Shown here in pieces: positions 1 to 7,820 of a DNA stretch of 64,000 nucleotides (position 1 is its first letter; the number at the start of each line of letters is the position of its first letter). Below the pieces are notes generated by a model that worked only from the letters and a program-made list of their open reading frames with translations, was not told the DNA's origin and did no database searches. The DNA lies in contig JPGV01000020.1 in the NCBI GenBank assembly GCA_000724175.1, forward strand, positions 90,530 to 154,529. Direction: 5' to 3'. The DNA is from [Candidatus Thermochlorobacteriaceae] bacterium GBChlB (GTDB taxonomy: Bacteria; Bacteroidota; Chlorobiia; Chlorobiales; Thermochlorobacteraceae). Made by a program: the position numbers and the translations under genes.

Positions 1-1
1 C

Positions 2-265
2 CTGATTGAAGTCAGCGGACGCGGCGAAGGCATCGGCAAACCGCTTCTTTATGGCACCACAAAAGAGTTTCTCGATTACTTCAACTTAGGGTCGCTTTCC
101 GATTTGCCAAAGCCGCGCGAAATCGATGAGCTGATGCGCGAAGGCGAAACTCAGGAATTTGTAACTGCGCAACTCAACGCTCGACTTCGTGTCGAACTCG
201 AAACCGATGGCACAACCGCCGAAAAGACCGCTTCGAAAGAACATGCGAGCGACGACGCCGAATAA
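2..265 (+). CDS. scpB: SMC-Scp complex subunit ScpB (C-terminal part)
   Basis: The window opens inside this gene; 87 codons and a TAA stop remain. The visible residues include GRGEGIGKPLLYGTTKEF followed by a LDYFNLGSLSDLPKP segment, the conserved end of the second winged-helix domain of ScpB. ScpB dimers bind the ScpA kleisin and the SMC ATPase in chromosome condensation and segregation. The tail after about residue 50 is acidic and poorly conserved. The stop lies inside the pseudouridine synthase reading frame (23-nt overlap with the preferred ATG), so the two are probably cotranscribed, a common scpB-rluB arrangement. Identification rests on the short C-terminal motif. Confidence 0.85.
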   Translation: MIEVSGRGEGIGKPLLYGTTKEFLDYFNLGSLSDLPKPREIDELMREGETQEFVTAQLNARLRVELETDGTTAEKTASKEHASDDAE

Positions 266-1133
266 GTCGGATAAGTCAAAAAACTTGTCGGAGTCATCAC
301 GCCGCACTCGACCGCCAAAGCCGTTTGGCGCATCGACGGGCGCAACATCTGCCGCAAAAGCACGTCCGAAGGGCGCGGCGGCGACAGAGCCATTGGAATC
401 GGGCGAGATGGTTCGGCTGAATAAATTTATCTCGATGTGTGGCGCAGCGTCGCGTCGAAAAGCCGACGAACTCATCGAGCAAGGCGAGGTCATTGTCAAT
501 GGCAAGGTGATTACGGAATTAGGCTTCAAGGTTCATCGGGAAACCGACGAGGTGATGGTCTCTGGCAAGCCGCTTCGTGAGCCGCGCCGAAAATTGTATA
601 TTCTGCTCCACAAGCCGAAAGACGCGATTACAACGACGCAAGACGACCAAAGCCGACGCACAGTGATAGACCTTCTCGGCATTGATGGGCGCGTTTATCC
701 CGTTGGGCGGCTGGATAGAAATACCACTGGCGTGCTTTTGCTCACGAATGACGGCGACCTTGCCACACGGCTGATGCACCCGTCTTACGGTGTTGAAAAA
801 GAATACATCGCCGCGCTCGATAAGAAATTCACGCGCGCCGATTTGCCGAAACTCACTGGGGGCATGCGGCTGAAAGACACGGGCGAAAAAGTCAGCGAGT
901 GCGCAGCAGAAATTCTCGGCGATGGGCTTAGCGTTTGGCTGAAAATCCACGAAGGCAAAAATCGTCAGGTGCATCGAATGTTTTGGTCGCTTGGATACGA
1001 TGTCAAAAAATTGGAGCGCGTGCGTTACGCGGGCTTAACGGTCGGCAATCTGCGACGTGGGGAGTGGCGACGGCTTTTGCCCGACGAAATCCGCCAGCTC
1101 TACAAACAAGTTCGCCTTGAACCTGAATTTTAA
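243..1133 (+). CDS. rluB: 23S rRNA pseudouridine synthase, RluB/RsuA family
   Basis: RsuA/RluB/RluE/RluF-type enzyme that isomerises a uridine in rRNA (for RluB, a 23S site). After a basic, low-complexity N-terminus there is an S4 RNA-binding domain (from MVRLNKFISMCGAASRRKAD), then the catalytic domain with the family motif GRLDRNTTGVLLLTNDG holding the catalytic Asp, and HEGKNRQVHRMF near the C-terminus. The frame is open from a GTG at 189, but that start overlaps scpB by 77 nt and has no ribosome-binding site. The ATG at 243 follows a GAAAG and overlaps scpB by only 23 nt, so it is preferred. RluB versus another family member cannot be decided from sequence alone. Confidence 0.85.
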   Translation: MRATTPNKSDKSKNLSESSRRTRPPKPFGASTGATSAAKARPKGAAATEPLESGEMVRLNKFISMCGAASRRKADELIEQGEVIVNGKVITELGFKVHRETDEVMVSGKPLREPRRKLYILLHKPKDAITTTQDDQSRRTVIDLLGIDGRVYPVGRLDRNTTGVLLLTNDGDLATRLMHPSYGVEKEYIAALDKKFTRADLPKLTGGMRLKDTGEKVSECAAEILGDGLSVWLKIHEGKNRQVHRMFWSLGYDVKKLERVRYAGLTVGNLRRGEWRRLLPDEIRQLYKQVRLEPEF

Positions 1134-1190
1134 TCGGTCGTTTTTTGCACCTAAACGTTTACACTTAAATTTAAAACCACACATCGAGCC

Positions 1191-2342
1191 ATGAAATACG
1201 CTGTTCTCTTTTTACTCGCCGTGATGCTCGCCGTCGGCTGCGGCACGCCCAGAGAGCAATCCAACGCCAAGATTAAATCGGCGATGCTTACCTACGGAGA
1301 GCTCTCCGAATTGCAGCAGCAACTCTTGAACGCCGACCCGGCCAAGAAAACACAAATTGAAGCCCGCATCGATGAATTGACCTCCACCGTCAATAAACTC
1401 ATGGACGAGGCAACGAAATTAGACCCTGAAAATCTCGATGCGTTTTACAACTACGGCATTTTGCTGCGCGCACAACAGTATCCCAACGAAGCCATTCCGC
1501 GCCAGCTTACGGCATACAACATTCTTGTCAAACAGCAAGGCAAGCCGCCCTACACCGCCATTTCGGATATGAAAATGCGCGACTCAATTCAGAACACATG
1601 GAACACCATCAACAACGAACTCTATCTTTGCTACAAAGCGATGAAGAAGCTCGACTCCGCGCTGATTTTCGCCGAGAACATCAGAGACTACTTCCCCTCG
1701 CGCTACGCCGAAGCCACGCTGCTCGCCGGCTTCGATGCGCAAAGCAAAGGCAAATTTGAGGAAGCCATCAAGACGTTCGAGACCGCGCTGCAAGCCTATA
1801 AAAAAGCCATCGAGCGCAACGCCTCGCCCGACGCCTTGCAAGGCATCGGCACGGCAGCCTATTACATTCAAGAAGGATACAAAGCCAAAGCTAAAGCCAC
1901 CAAAGGCAAACCGGACTACGAGAAAATTTACAACGCTTATGAATTCGCCATCGCCGCCGCGCCGACCGAAGTCGAGAACTATCTCAAACTTGCCGACATC
2001 GCCAATGAGGGCGGCGATAAAAAGCGCGTTGAAGAAGCCTACAAAAAAGCGCGCGAAAAATTCCCGAAAAATGCAACTGTGCTGACCAACTACGGACTCT
2101 GGCTCGTCGATAACAATCGCGCCAAAGAAGCCATTGAGCCGCTCCGCGCCGTCGTAGACGCCAATCCCAGAGTGCCTGTGAACTACTTCAACTTAGGGTC
2201 AGCTTACAGCAAAGCCGGCAACAAAGCCGAAATGATTAACAACCTCAAGAAGTTCGTCGAGTTGGGCGAAAAAGACCCCAGCCAAAAATCCAATGTCGAG
2301 GCGATTAAAAAAGAACTCGCTGGCATGGGCGTCAAAATGTAA
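1191..2342 (+). CDS. TPR-repeat lipoprotein
   Basis: Predicted lipoprotein: a hydrophobic signal segment (about residues 4-15) ends in a lipobox around the Cys of AVGCGTP, so the mature protein should be anchored in a membrane facing the periplasm. The rest is helical with tetratricopeptide-like pairs (for example ALIFAENIRDYFPSRYAEA, the EEAIKTFETALQAYKKAI block, and the region from 300 to the end with LTNYGLWLVDNNRAKEAIEP). TPR lipoproteins usually act as scaffolds in envelope assemblies; no specific partner can be named. A strong stem-loop with a T tract follows immediately, so it forms its own transcription unit end. Not matched to a named family. Confidence 0.8.
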   Translation: MKYAVLFLLAVMLAVGCGTPREQSNAKIKSAMLTYGELSELQQQLLNADPAKKTQIEARIDELTSTVNKLMDEATKLDPENLDAFYNYGILLRAQQYPNEAIPRQLTAYNILVKQQGKPPYTAISDMKMRDSIQNTWNTINNELYLCYKAMKKLDSALIFAENIRDYFPSRYAEATLLAGFDAQSKGKFEEAIKTFETALQAYKKAIERNASPDALQGIGTAAYYIQEGYKAKAKATKGKPDYEKIYNAYEFAIAAAPTEVENYLKLADIANEGGDKKRVEEAYKKAREKFPKNATVLTNYGLWLVDNNRAKEAIEPLRAVVDANPRVPVNYFNLGSAYSKAGNKAEMINNLKKFVELGEKDPSQKSNVEAIKKELAGMGVKM

Positions 2343-2356
2343 GCATGATTTTACGC

Positions 2357-2401
2357 TGCGGCTCGATGCACAACGGCGGTCGAGCCGCAGAGTGTTTTTC
2401 A
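2357..2401 (+). terminator. Rho-independent terminator after the TPR lipoprotein gene
   Basis: Perfect 11-bp stem CTGCGGCTCGA (2357-2367) pairing with TCGAGCCGCAG (2381-2391), a 13-nt loop, then AGTG and five T residues. It lies 15 bp past the stop codon and ends just before the dacB start. Confidence 0.75.
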
Positions 2402-2420
2402 ACAATTTATCTTTTCAGCG

Positions 2421-4082
2421 ATGCGAGTGCTCTCACAACTGATTTGTTTGACGACGGTCATTGTCATCGGCACGCTCGCCCTACCGACAGACGCCGCCGC
2501 CCAAACGCTTTTCGGAAAGAAACTTGTTACCCATAAAAAATTTCCGCGCCGCACCAAAAATGAACTCGCTCAGCTCAAAGTGCTGCGCAAAACACTCACC
2601 GACATTTTCGCCGATTCTACCTTCGACAATGTCTTTTGGGGCGTCCGCATTGAATCGCTTGACCGCAATGAACTCATCTTCAAGCTCAATGGCGAAAAAA
2701 ATTTTGTCCCCGCCTCGAACCAAAAACTATTGACCGTCGCCGCCGCGCTGACCTATCTTGACACCGCGTTTCGTTACGCCACGAGCGTTTATACCGACGG
2801 CAAGCCCTCGCTTCAACCGAACCATGCAAACGGCGAGTGGATGCTCAACGGCAACCTCATCGTGCGCAGCGACGGCAATCCGTGTATCTCGGCGCGCTGG
2901 TTTTCACCCGATTCACTCGCGGAGTATGCTTCGTCCCTTAAATTTTTTGAGGGCATTGCAGACAGTTTGCTCAAACAAAAAATTACACTCATCGCAGGCG
3001 ACCTCGTTGCAGACGATGGCGCGTTCATCGCCAACCAAACCTCGACCGACTGGCAAGGCGGCGACGGCGACTATGCCGTTGGCTGGGATTGGGACGATTT
3101 GTTCTACGGTATGGCGTCGCCCGTCTCGGCGCTCGCGCTGAACGAAAATTCGATTGTCGTTAAAGTCTTTCCCGCTGATTCCGTCGGCAAGCCGCCAGTC
3201 GTGGTCATTTCGCCTGCAACGGGCTATGTGAGCGTGCAAAATCAAGCGACGACGGGCGATAAGAAATCTAAACGCACCTTGCTTGTCTCGCGCCAGCTCG
3301 GCACGAACAACATCGTCCTCTCTGGTGAGCTCCCAATAACCTCCAAAGGCTATACGGAACGCATTGCCGTCGAGAAGCCCTCGATGTTTTTTCTTTCGGC
3401 AATGGCGGAAGTGTTTTCACAAAAGGGCATTCGAGTCGCGGGCAAGCTGCGGCGTAAGCGCAGCGATGAGCAATTTGGTTACGACAAGCTCGATGTTGTG
3501 GGCATCTATCAGTCACCGCCGCTTTTGGACATTCTTTCCTACCTCAATAAAGAGAGCGATAATTTTTTGGCAGAGCAGGTCTTGCGTTCCATCGGCATAC
3601 AGTATCGCGGCGAAGGCTCGCTGGAAGCGGGACTTGATGCGGTTCGCTCAATGATGACAGCCTGCGGCGTCGATATGAAAAAACACAGCGTCGCCGATGG
3701 AAGCGGGCTGAGCCGAAAAAACCGCATTTCGCCCAACGCGATTGTCGCGCTCCTGCGCCGTTTCTACCGCTCCGAAAAATTTCCGTTGCTCTTTCAAACC
3801 CTGCCGATTTCGGGCTACGACGGCACGCTGCGTGAACGCATGAGCGACACAAAAGCTGATAAGCGGGTCTTTGCTAAAACCGGCTACTTAGGCGGGATTC
3901 GCACGCTCTCTGGCTATTTGAAAGGCGACAACAAAGAGTGGTTTGCCTTTTCAATTATGTCGATGAACTTCACGCAGCCACGCCCCGACATTGAAGCCGT
4001 GCAGGACAAAGCGTTGGAAGCCCTCGCAGCCTTTGTCGCCGACCCCGTCCTCGGCGATACGCTCAAAGTCGCGCAACCCTGA
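2421..4082 (+). CDS. dacB: D-alanyl-D-alanine carboxypeptidase/endopeptidase, PBP4 type (peptidase S13)
   Basis: Periplasmic penicillin-binding protein 4 family (peptidase S13), which trims or cleaves D-Ala-containing peptidoglycan peptides. A signal peptide covers about residues 1-27 (ends TDAAAQ). The three penicillin-fold motifs are present: SxxK as SNQK (99-102), SDN within KESDNFLAEQ, and KTG within FAKTGYLGG. The long insert between SxxK and SDN typical of S13 enzymes is present, and 553 aa is a normal length for the family in this phylum. It stands alone between the upstream terminator and an intergenic repeat region. Start is the only ATG before the signal peptide. Confidence 0.92.
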   Translation: MRVLSQLICLTTVIVIGTLALPTDAAAQTLFGKKLVTHKKFPRRTKNELAQLKVLRKTLTDIFADSTFDNVFWGVRIESLDRNELIFKLNGEKNFVPASNQKLLTVAAALTYLDTAFRYATSVYTDGKPSLQPNHANGEWMLNGNLIVRSDGNPCISARWFSPDSLAEYASSLKFFEGIADSLLKQKITLIAGDLVADDGAFIANQTSTDWQGGDGDYAVGWDWDDLFYGMASPVSALALNENSIVVKVFPADSVGKPPVVVISPATGYVSVQNQATTGDKKSKRTLLVSRQLGTNNIVLSGELPITSKGYTERIAVEKPSMFFLSAMAEVFSQKGIRVAGKLRRKRSDEQFGYDKLDVVGIYQSPPLLDILSYLNKESDNFLAEQVLRSIGIQYRGEGSLEAGLDAVRSMMTACGVDMKKHSVADGSGLSRKNRISPNAIVALLRRFYRSEKFPLLFQTLPISGYDGTLRERMSDTKADKRVFAKTGYLGGIRTLSGYLKGDNKEWFAFSIMSMNFTQPRPDIEAVQDKALEALAAFVADPVLGDTLKVAQP

Positions 4083-4115
4083 TAACCCACGCTCACAACA
4101 CCCTAAACATCCACC

Positions 4116-4183
4116 GTCACTGCGAGCGCAGCGAGGAATCCATCACACTTCGCCTGTCATTCCGAGCGGTAGCGAGGAATCCA
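4116..4183. repeat. Two copies of a dispersed intergenic repeat
   Basis: Two tandem-like copies of a 27-28 bp motif reading TCATTCCGAGCGGTAGCGAG then GAATCCA (first copy, 4116-4143, starts GTCACTGCGAGCGCAGCGAG; second, 4155-4183). The same motif recurs at 4872-4900 and, inverted, at 7784-7811. Only intergenic copies are seen. It belongs to a class of short dispersed repeats known from many bacterial genomes; no function is evident. Confidence 0.7.
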
Positions 4184-4300
4184 GTGTGGATGATTCACTC
4201 GGTTCAGAATGACACAAACACCACTTTGATGCGCAACTCGAGTTTATTTTTTGTGTCGGCGCAATCATTGCTGCAATTGCGGAGGTCGGCGTAGAGACAT

Positions 4301-4681
4301 TTAAATCGCCCGTGCCAGCGCCACACCAAGCCAGACGCAGAGAAGCGATAAACCGAGATTAAACATCGCATTTAGGGAAGCCAGCACGTAGTTTCCGTTG
4401 AGAACAAGTTGCACGGTTTCTAAACTGAATGTCGAGAAGGTCGTCAAGCCGCCCATAAATCCTGTGGTTAGGGCAGTTCGCCACAGCGCGGGAAAGGTGT
4501 CGTGTTTGACCGAGAACTCAATGATAAATCCGATGCAGAGCGCGCCGATAAGATTGACCAGCAATGTGCCGTACGGAAAAGTTTTTCCGAGCAGCGCTGC
4601 CGACCAGACCGAAATGGCATATCGCGCCACACAGCCCAACGCCCCAAAGAGCGCGACCATCAACACGGTTTGCAGGTTCAT
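4301..4681 (-). CDS. crcB: Fluoride channel FluC/CrcB
   Basis: Small membrane protein of 126 aa with four hydrophobic segments, the size of FluC/CrcB channels that export fluoride as antiparallel dual-topology dimers. Family motifs: GALGCVARYAISVW near the N-terminus, GTLLVNLIGALCIGF (the Asn lining the pore), and GFMGGLTTFSTFSLET, which includes the TFS(T)F phenylalanine-box region. A single copy implies a homodimer. I looked for a fluoride (crcB-motif) riboswitch upstream and did not find one. A short in-frame ORF (4678-4776) overlaps its start as ATGA and may be a translational leader. Confidence 0.92.
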   Translation of the reverse strand: MNLQTVLMVALFGALGCVARYAISVWSAALLGKTFPYGTLLVNLIGALCIGFIIEFSVKHDTFPALWRTALTTGFMGGLTTFSTFSLETVQLVLNGNYVLASLNAMFNLGLSLLCVWLGVALARAI

Positions 4682-5004
4682 TGGTTTTTTCCCAAGAGCG
4701 TTTCAATTTGCTCGATAAGCGCGGGCAACTCTTTTGTCATTGTTTTCCAAACAATGGTTTGATGAATCCATGACACTGTTCGTCATTGCAAAAATGGATT
4801 CTTCACTTCGCTACGCTCCGTTCAGCATGACAAGCGCTGTTCGATTCCCAGTTGCTCACTCGACCAACGACTGTCATTCCGAGCGGTAGCGAGGAATCCA
4901 TCTTTGGAACGGCTTGTCTTGTCTGGATTCTTCACGGCGCGGCGCTCCTTCGCAATGATGGCTGTCGAGGCATCACCCACCTTGTCTGTCAATCCACATC
5001 TGTA
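4682..5004. repeat. Intergenic region with dispersed repeats, no convincing gene
   Basis: About 320 bp between fluC and the yebC stop. It holds three degenerate members of the dispersed repeat family: about 4783-4832 (CGTCATTGCAAAAATGGATT onward to CAGCATGACAAGC), 4872-4913 (standard copy continuing into ATCTTTGGAACGGC), and about 4922-4965 (TGGATTCTTCACGGCGCGGC onward). The 4872-4913 copy matches 7770-7811 in inverted orientation over about 40 bp. Apart from a possible 20-32 codon leader ORF for fluC (minus strand, 4678-4776), no gene is visible. Confidence 0.6.
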
Positions 5005-5715
5005 TTATCTCATGTTGTGAAACACGGCTTGCACGTCGTCGTCCTCCTCGAGCCGCTCCAAGAGCGCGTTCACGTCATTTTCCTGCTCCTCCGAGAGTTC
5101 AATGGCGCTCAGCGGCGTGCGTTGCAACTCGGCGTTCAAGACCGATAAGCCTTTATCTTCTAACGCTTTTTGCATTGCACCGAAATCTTCAAACTTAGTG
5201 TAAATGAAAATCTCGTTGTCCTCGACCGCAAATTCGTCCGCGCCAAAATCGATAAGTTCTAATTCCAATTCCTCAATGTTTTTAACGCCGTCCGATGAGA
5301 GTCGGAACACGCCTTTGCGCTCAAAAAGAAAGCTTACGGAGCCATCAGTGCCAAGTGAGCCACCAGATTTATTGAGGTAGCTGCGAATGTTTGCCACGGT
5401 GCGAGTCGGGTTATCGGTTGCCGCTTCAATCATCAAAGCAATGCCGTGCGGCGCGTAGGCTTCATAGACCACTTCTTGAAAATCGCCTTCTTCTTTGTTT
5501 GAGGCTTTTTTAATGGCGGCATCGACGCGGTCTTTCGGCATATTGACCGTCTTGGCGTTTTGAATTGCCCGACGCAAGCGTGGATTGGATTCCGGGTCAG
5601 GTCCGGCTTGTTTGACCGCAATGGCGATTTCGCGCCCGATTTTCGTGAAGGCTTTGGACATCTTTGCCCAACGCGCAAACATCTTGTGCTTGCGTTTCTC
5701 AAAAATGCGTCCCAT
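5005..5715 (-). CDS. yebC: YebC/PmpR family DNA-binding/translation regulatory protein
   Basis: Full-length 236-aa member of the YebC/PmpR/TACO1 family. Conserved blocks: MGRIFEKRKHKMFARWAKMS and KAFTKIGREIAIAVKQAGPD at the N-terminus, NPRLRRAIQNAKTVNMPKD (residues about 42-60), YEAYAPHGIALMIEAATDN (about 84-102), and GSLGTDGSVSFLFERKG. Members act as transcriptional regulators and, for TACO1/YebC types, help ribosomes through difficult sequences; which applies here is unknown. A Bacteroidota-like -7 element variant (TATCTTCA) lies in the region before the start. It is monocistronic. Confidence 0.93.
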   Translation of the reverse strand: MGRIFEKRKHKMFARWAKMSKAFTKIGREIAIAVKQAGPDPESNPRLRRAIQNAKTVNMPKDRVDAAIKKASNKEEGDFQEVVYEAYAPHGIALMIEAATDNPTRTVANIRSYLNKSGGSLGTDGSVSFLFERKGVFRLSSDGVKNIEELELELIDFGADEFAVEDNEIFIYTKFEDFGAMQKALEDKGLSVLNAELQRTPLSAIELSEEQENDVNALLERLEEDDDVQAVFHNMR

Positions 5716-5898
5716 TTTTACACTTATTATTTGATGAACTGGTTTTGTTTGAACCGTGAAGATACAAAAATCGTGCTGCCAATGAACGCGTTTCTTTGCG
5801 CAAAAACGTTTCTTATCTTCCCGCGCATGCTTGACTCAAAAAGCGTTGCTGTGCGTTAATGCCCGCGATTTTCCGAACAGAGAACAACCAACCGACTT

Positions 5899-7566
5899 AT
5901 GCCCGATAAACAGCCCATTATTTTTGCTGTCGATGACGACATGCAGGTGCTTCGCGCCATTGCTCGCGATTTACGCGCACAGTTCAAAAAAGACTTTCGC
6001 GTGCTTAGCACCGCATCGGCAAACGAAGCTGCTTTCTCGCTTGCAGAGCTCAAAAAACAAGGGGAGACTATCGCGCTCTTCGTCTCCGACCAACGTATGC
6101 CCGAAATGAACGGCGTCGAGTTTCTTGAAAAAACGCGCGCGCTTTTTCCCGACGCCAAGCGCGTCTTGCTTACAGCCTATTCTGATACCAGCGCAGCGAT
6201 TAAAGCCATCAACGATGTCAAGCTCGACTACTACTTGATGAAGCCTTGGGACCCGCCCGAAGAAAAACTCTTTCCCGTTCTCACCGAGCTGCTCGACGAT
6301 TGGCAGGCGACTTACAAGCCGGAGTTCGTCGGCATCAAACTTGTTGGGTATCAATTTTCGCCGCGCTCACATGAGATTAAAGACTTTCTTGCCGGCAATT
6401 TGATTCCGTATCAGTGGCTTGATGCCTCAGTCAGCGATAAAGCCCGCGACCTTCTGACGCTGCACGCAATTGACACCAAAGATTTGCCCGCGGTTTTCTT
6501 CGAGGATAACTCGTTTTTACTTAATCCCACGCCGACAGACCTCGCCCAAAAAGTCGGCTTAACGCCGAATGCTTCGGAAAAAATTTATGATGTGGTCATT
6601 ATTGGCGCAGGACCGGCAGGACTGGCGGCGGCGGTTTACGGCGCGTCGGAAGGGTTAAAGACGCTGCTCATTGAGCGGCGCGCGCCCGGCGGGCAAGCTG
6701 GCACAAGTTCGCGCATTGAAAATTATCTCGGATTTCCGACGGGACTTTCAGGCGCTGATTTAGCTCGGCGCGCCATCACGCAAGCCACGCGCTTTGGCAC
6801 AGAATTTCTTGCGCCCCAAGCAGTCAAGCATATTCGGCTGCAAGATGATTACAAAGTCATTACACTTTCCGACGGCAACGAACTGCTGGCGCGCAGCCTT
6901 GTGATTGCCACCGGCGTCGAGTATCGAAAGTTGGAGGCACAAGGCATTGAAAAGTTCACTGGCGCTGGCGTCTATTACGGCGCGGCGACGACCGAAGCTG
7001 GCGCATGCAAAGACAAGGACGTCTACATCGTCGGCGGCGGAAACTCGGCGGGACAAGCGGCAATGTATCTCTCGCGCTTTGCTCGACGAGTCTTTATCGT
7101 CATTCGCAAGCCTAACTTATCCTCGACCATGTCGCAGTATCTCATTGACCAAATCGCGGGAACGCCGAACATCGAGCTTGTGCCGAAATCCGAAATCATT
7201 GAAGTCTGCGGCGGCGAGACACTCAAAGAAGTTGTGATTCAACAGACCGATACGAAAGAGACTTCGACCCGCGAGGCAGTCGCGCTGTTTGTCTTTATCG
7301 GCGCGAAGCCCGCAACCGATTGGCTGAATTTGGAGATCATTAAAGATTCAAAAGGTTTTATTGAAACCGGCAGAGAACTTCTGCAATACGACGCCTTCAA
7401 AAAATTATGGAAGAAACATCGTGAGCCGCTGCTGCTCGAGACTTCTGTGTCAGGCATTTTCGCGGCAGGCGACGTGCGCGCAGGCGCGATGAACCGTGTG
7501 GCATCGGCTGTCGGCGAAGGCTCGATGGCGATTAAATTTGTGCATCAGTATCTTGCGGAAACCTGA
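5899..7566 (+). CDS. Receiver domain fused to thioredoxin-reductase-like FAD/NAD(P)H oxidoreductase
   Basis: Three-part cytoplasmic protein. Residues 1-125 form a response-regulator receiver: acidic DDD at 12-14, phosphoacceptor D64 in SDQRMPEMNG, and K115 in LMKPWDPPE. Residues about 135-215 resemble a glutaredoxin/thioredoxin-fold module but lack a CxxC. From about 228 there is a TrxB-like flavoprotein with the FAD motif IIGAGPAGLAAAVYG, GGQAGTSSRIENYLGFP, a second Rossmann motif YIVGGGNSAGQAAMY, and GIFAAGDVRAGAMNRVASAV. The redox-active CxxC of true thioredoxin reductase is absent: its usual place reads GAATTEAGAC. It therefore cannot reduce thioredoxin in the standard way. Such fusions are a recognised family of unknown physiological role. 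It stands alone, with no histidine kinase beside it. Confidence 0.88.
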   Translation: MPDKQPIIFAVDDDMQVLRAIARDLRAQFKKDFRVLSTASANEAAFSLAELKKQGETIALFVSDQRMPEMNGVEFLEKTRALFPDAKRVLLTAYSDTSAAIKAINDVKLDYYLMKPWDPPEEKLFPVLTELLDDWQATYKPEFVGIKLVGYQFSPRSHEIKDFLAGNLIPYQWLDASVSDKARDLLTLHAIDTKDLPAVFFEDNSFLLNPTPTDLAQKVGLTPNASEKIYDVVIIGAGPAGLAAAVYGASEGLKTLLIERRAPGGQAGTSSRIENYLGFPTGLSGADLARRAITQATRFGTEFLAPQAVKHIRLQDDYKVITLSDGNELLARSLVIATGVEYRKLEAQGIEKFTGAGVYYGAATTEAGACKDKDVYIVGGGNSAGQAAMYLSRFARRVFIVIRKPNLSSTMSQYLIDQIAGTPNIELVPKSEIIEVCGGETLKEVVIQQTDTKETSTREAVALFVFIGAKPATDWLNLEIIKDSKGFIETGRELLQYDAFKKLWKKHREPLLLETSVSGIFAAGDVRAGAMNRVASAVGEGSMAIKFVHQYLAET

Positions 7567-7627
7567 CCGGCAAGATAAGAAAACCCCGTTTAGAAAATAG
7601 CGCGAGAGTAAAGTTTAAAACGGTCAG

Positions 7628-7811
7628 GCTGAACGGAGCGCCGCCCGACCTCTCCCTGTTTCGGCTTTTCGCCGAAACGTCCTTCTCCTGACAAGGAGAG
7701 GGACGTCGCGCAGCGACAGGGTGAGGACTGTTCCCCCACGCTTGTCGTGTGAAGCATCCAGACGGGACACGCCGTTCCAAAGATGGATTCCTCGCTATCG
7801 CTCGGAATGAC
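7628..7811. repeat. Intergenic repeat cluster
   Basis: This gap holds a stem-rich element with paired arms CCTTCTCCTGACAAGGAGAG, a GAACGGAGCG segment also seen inverted near 4815, and an inverted copy of the dispersed repeat at 7784-7811 whose flank GCCGTTCCAAAGATGGATTC is shared with 4894-4913. No ORF or promoter is supported. Confidence 0.6.
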
Positions 7812-7820
7812 GAAAGGGGA

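Noticed and set aside
4678..4776. Short minus-strand ORF (20 codons from an ATG, 32 from a GTG) overlapping the fluC start as ATGA
   Set aside because: Too short, no family, partly within a dispersed repeat; mentioned only as a possible leader peptide.
4682..4800. Possible fluoride riboswitch upstream of fluC
   Set aside because: The conserved pseudoknot elements of the crcB motif were not found; the region is occupied by repeats.
6500..7566. Calling the flavoprotein part a true thioredoxin reductase
   Set aside because: The redox-active CxxC is missing, so only the fold is supported.
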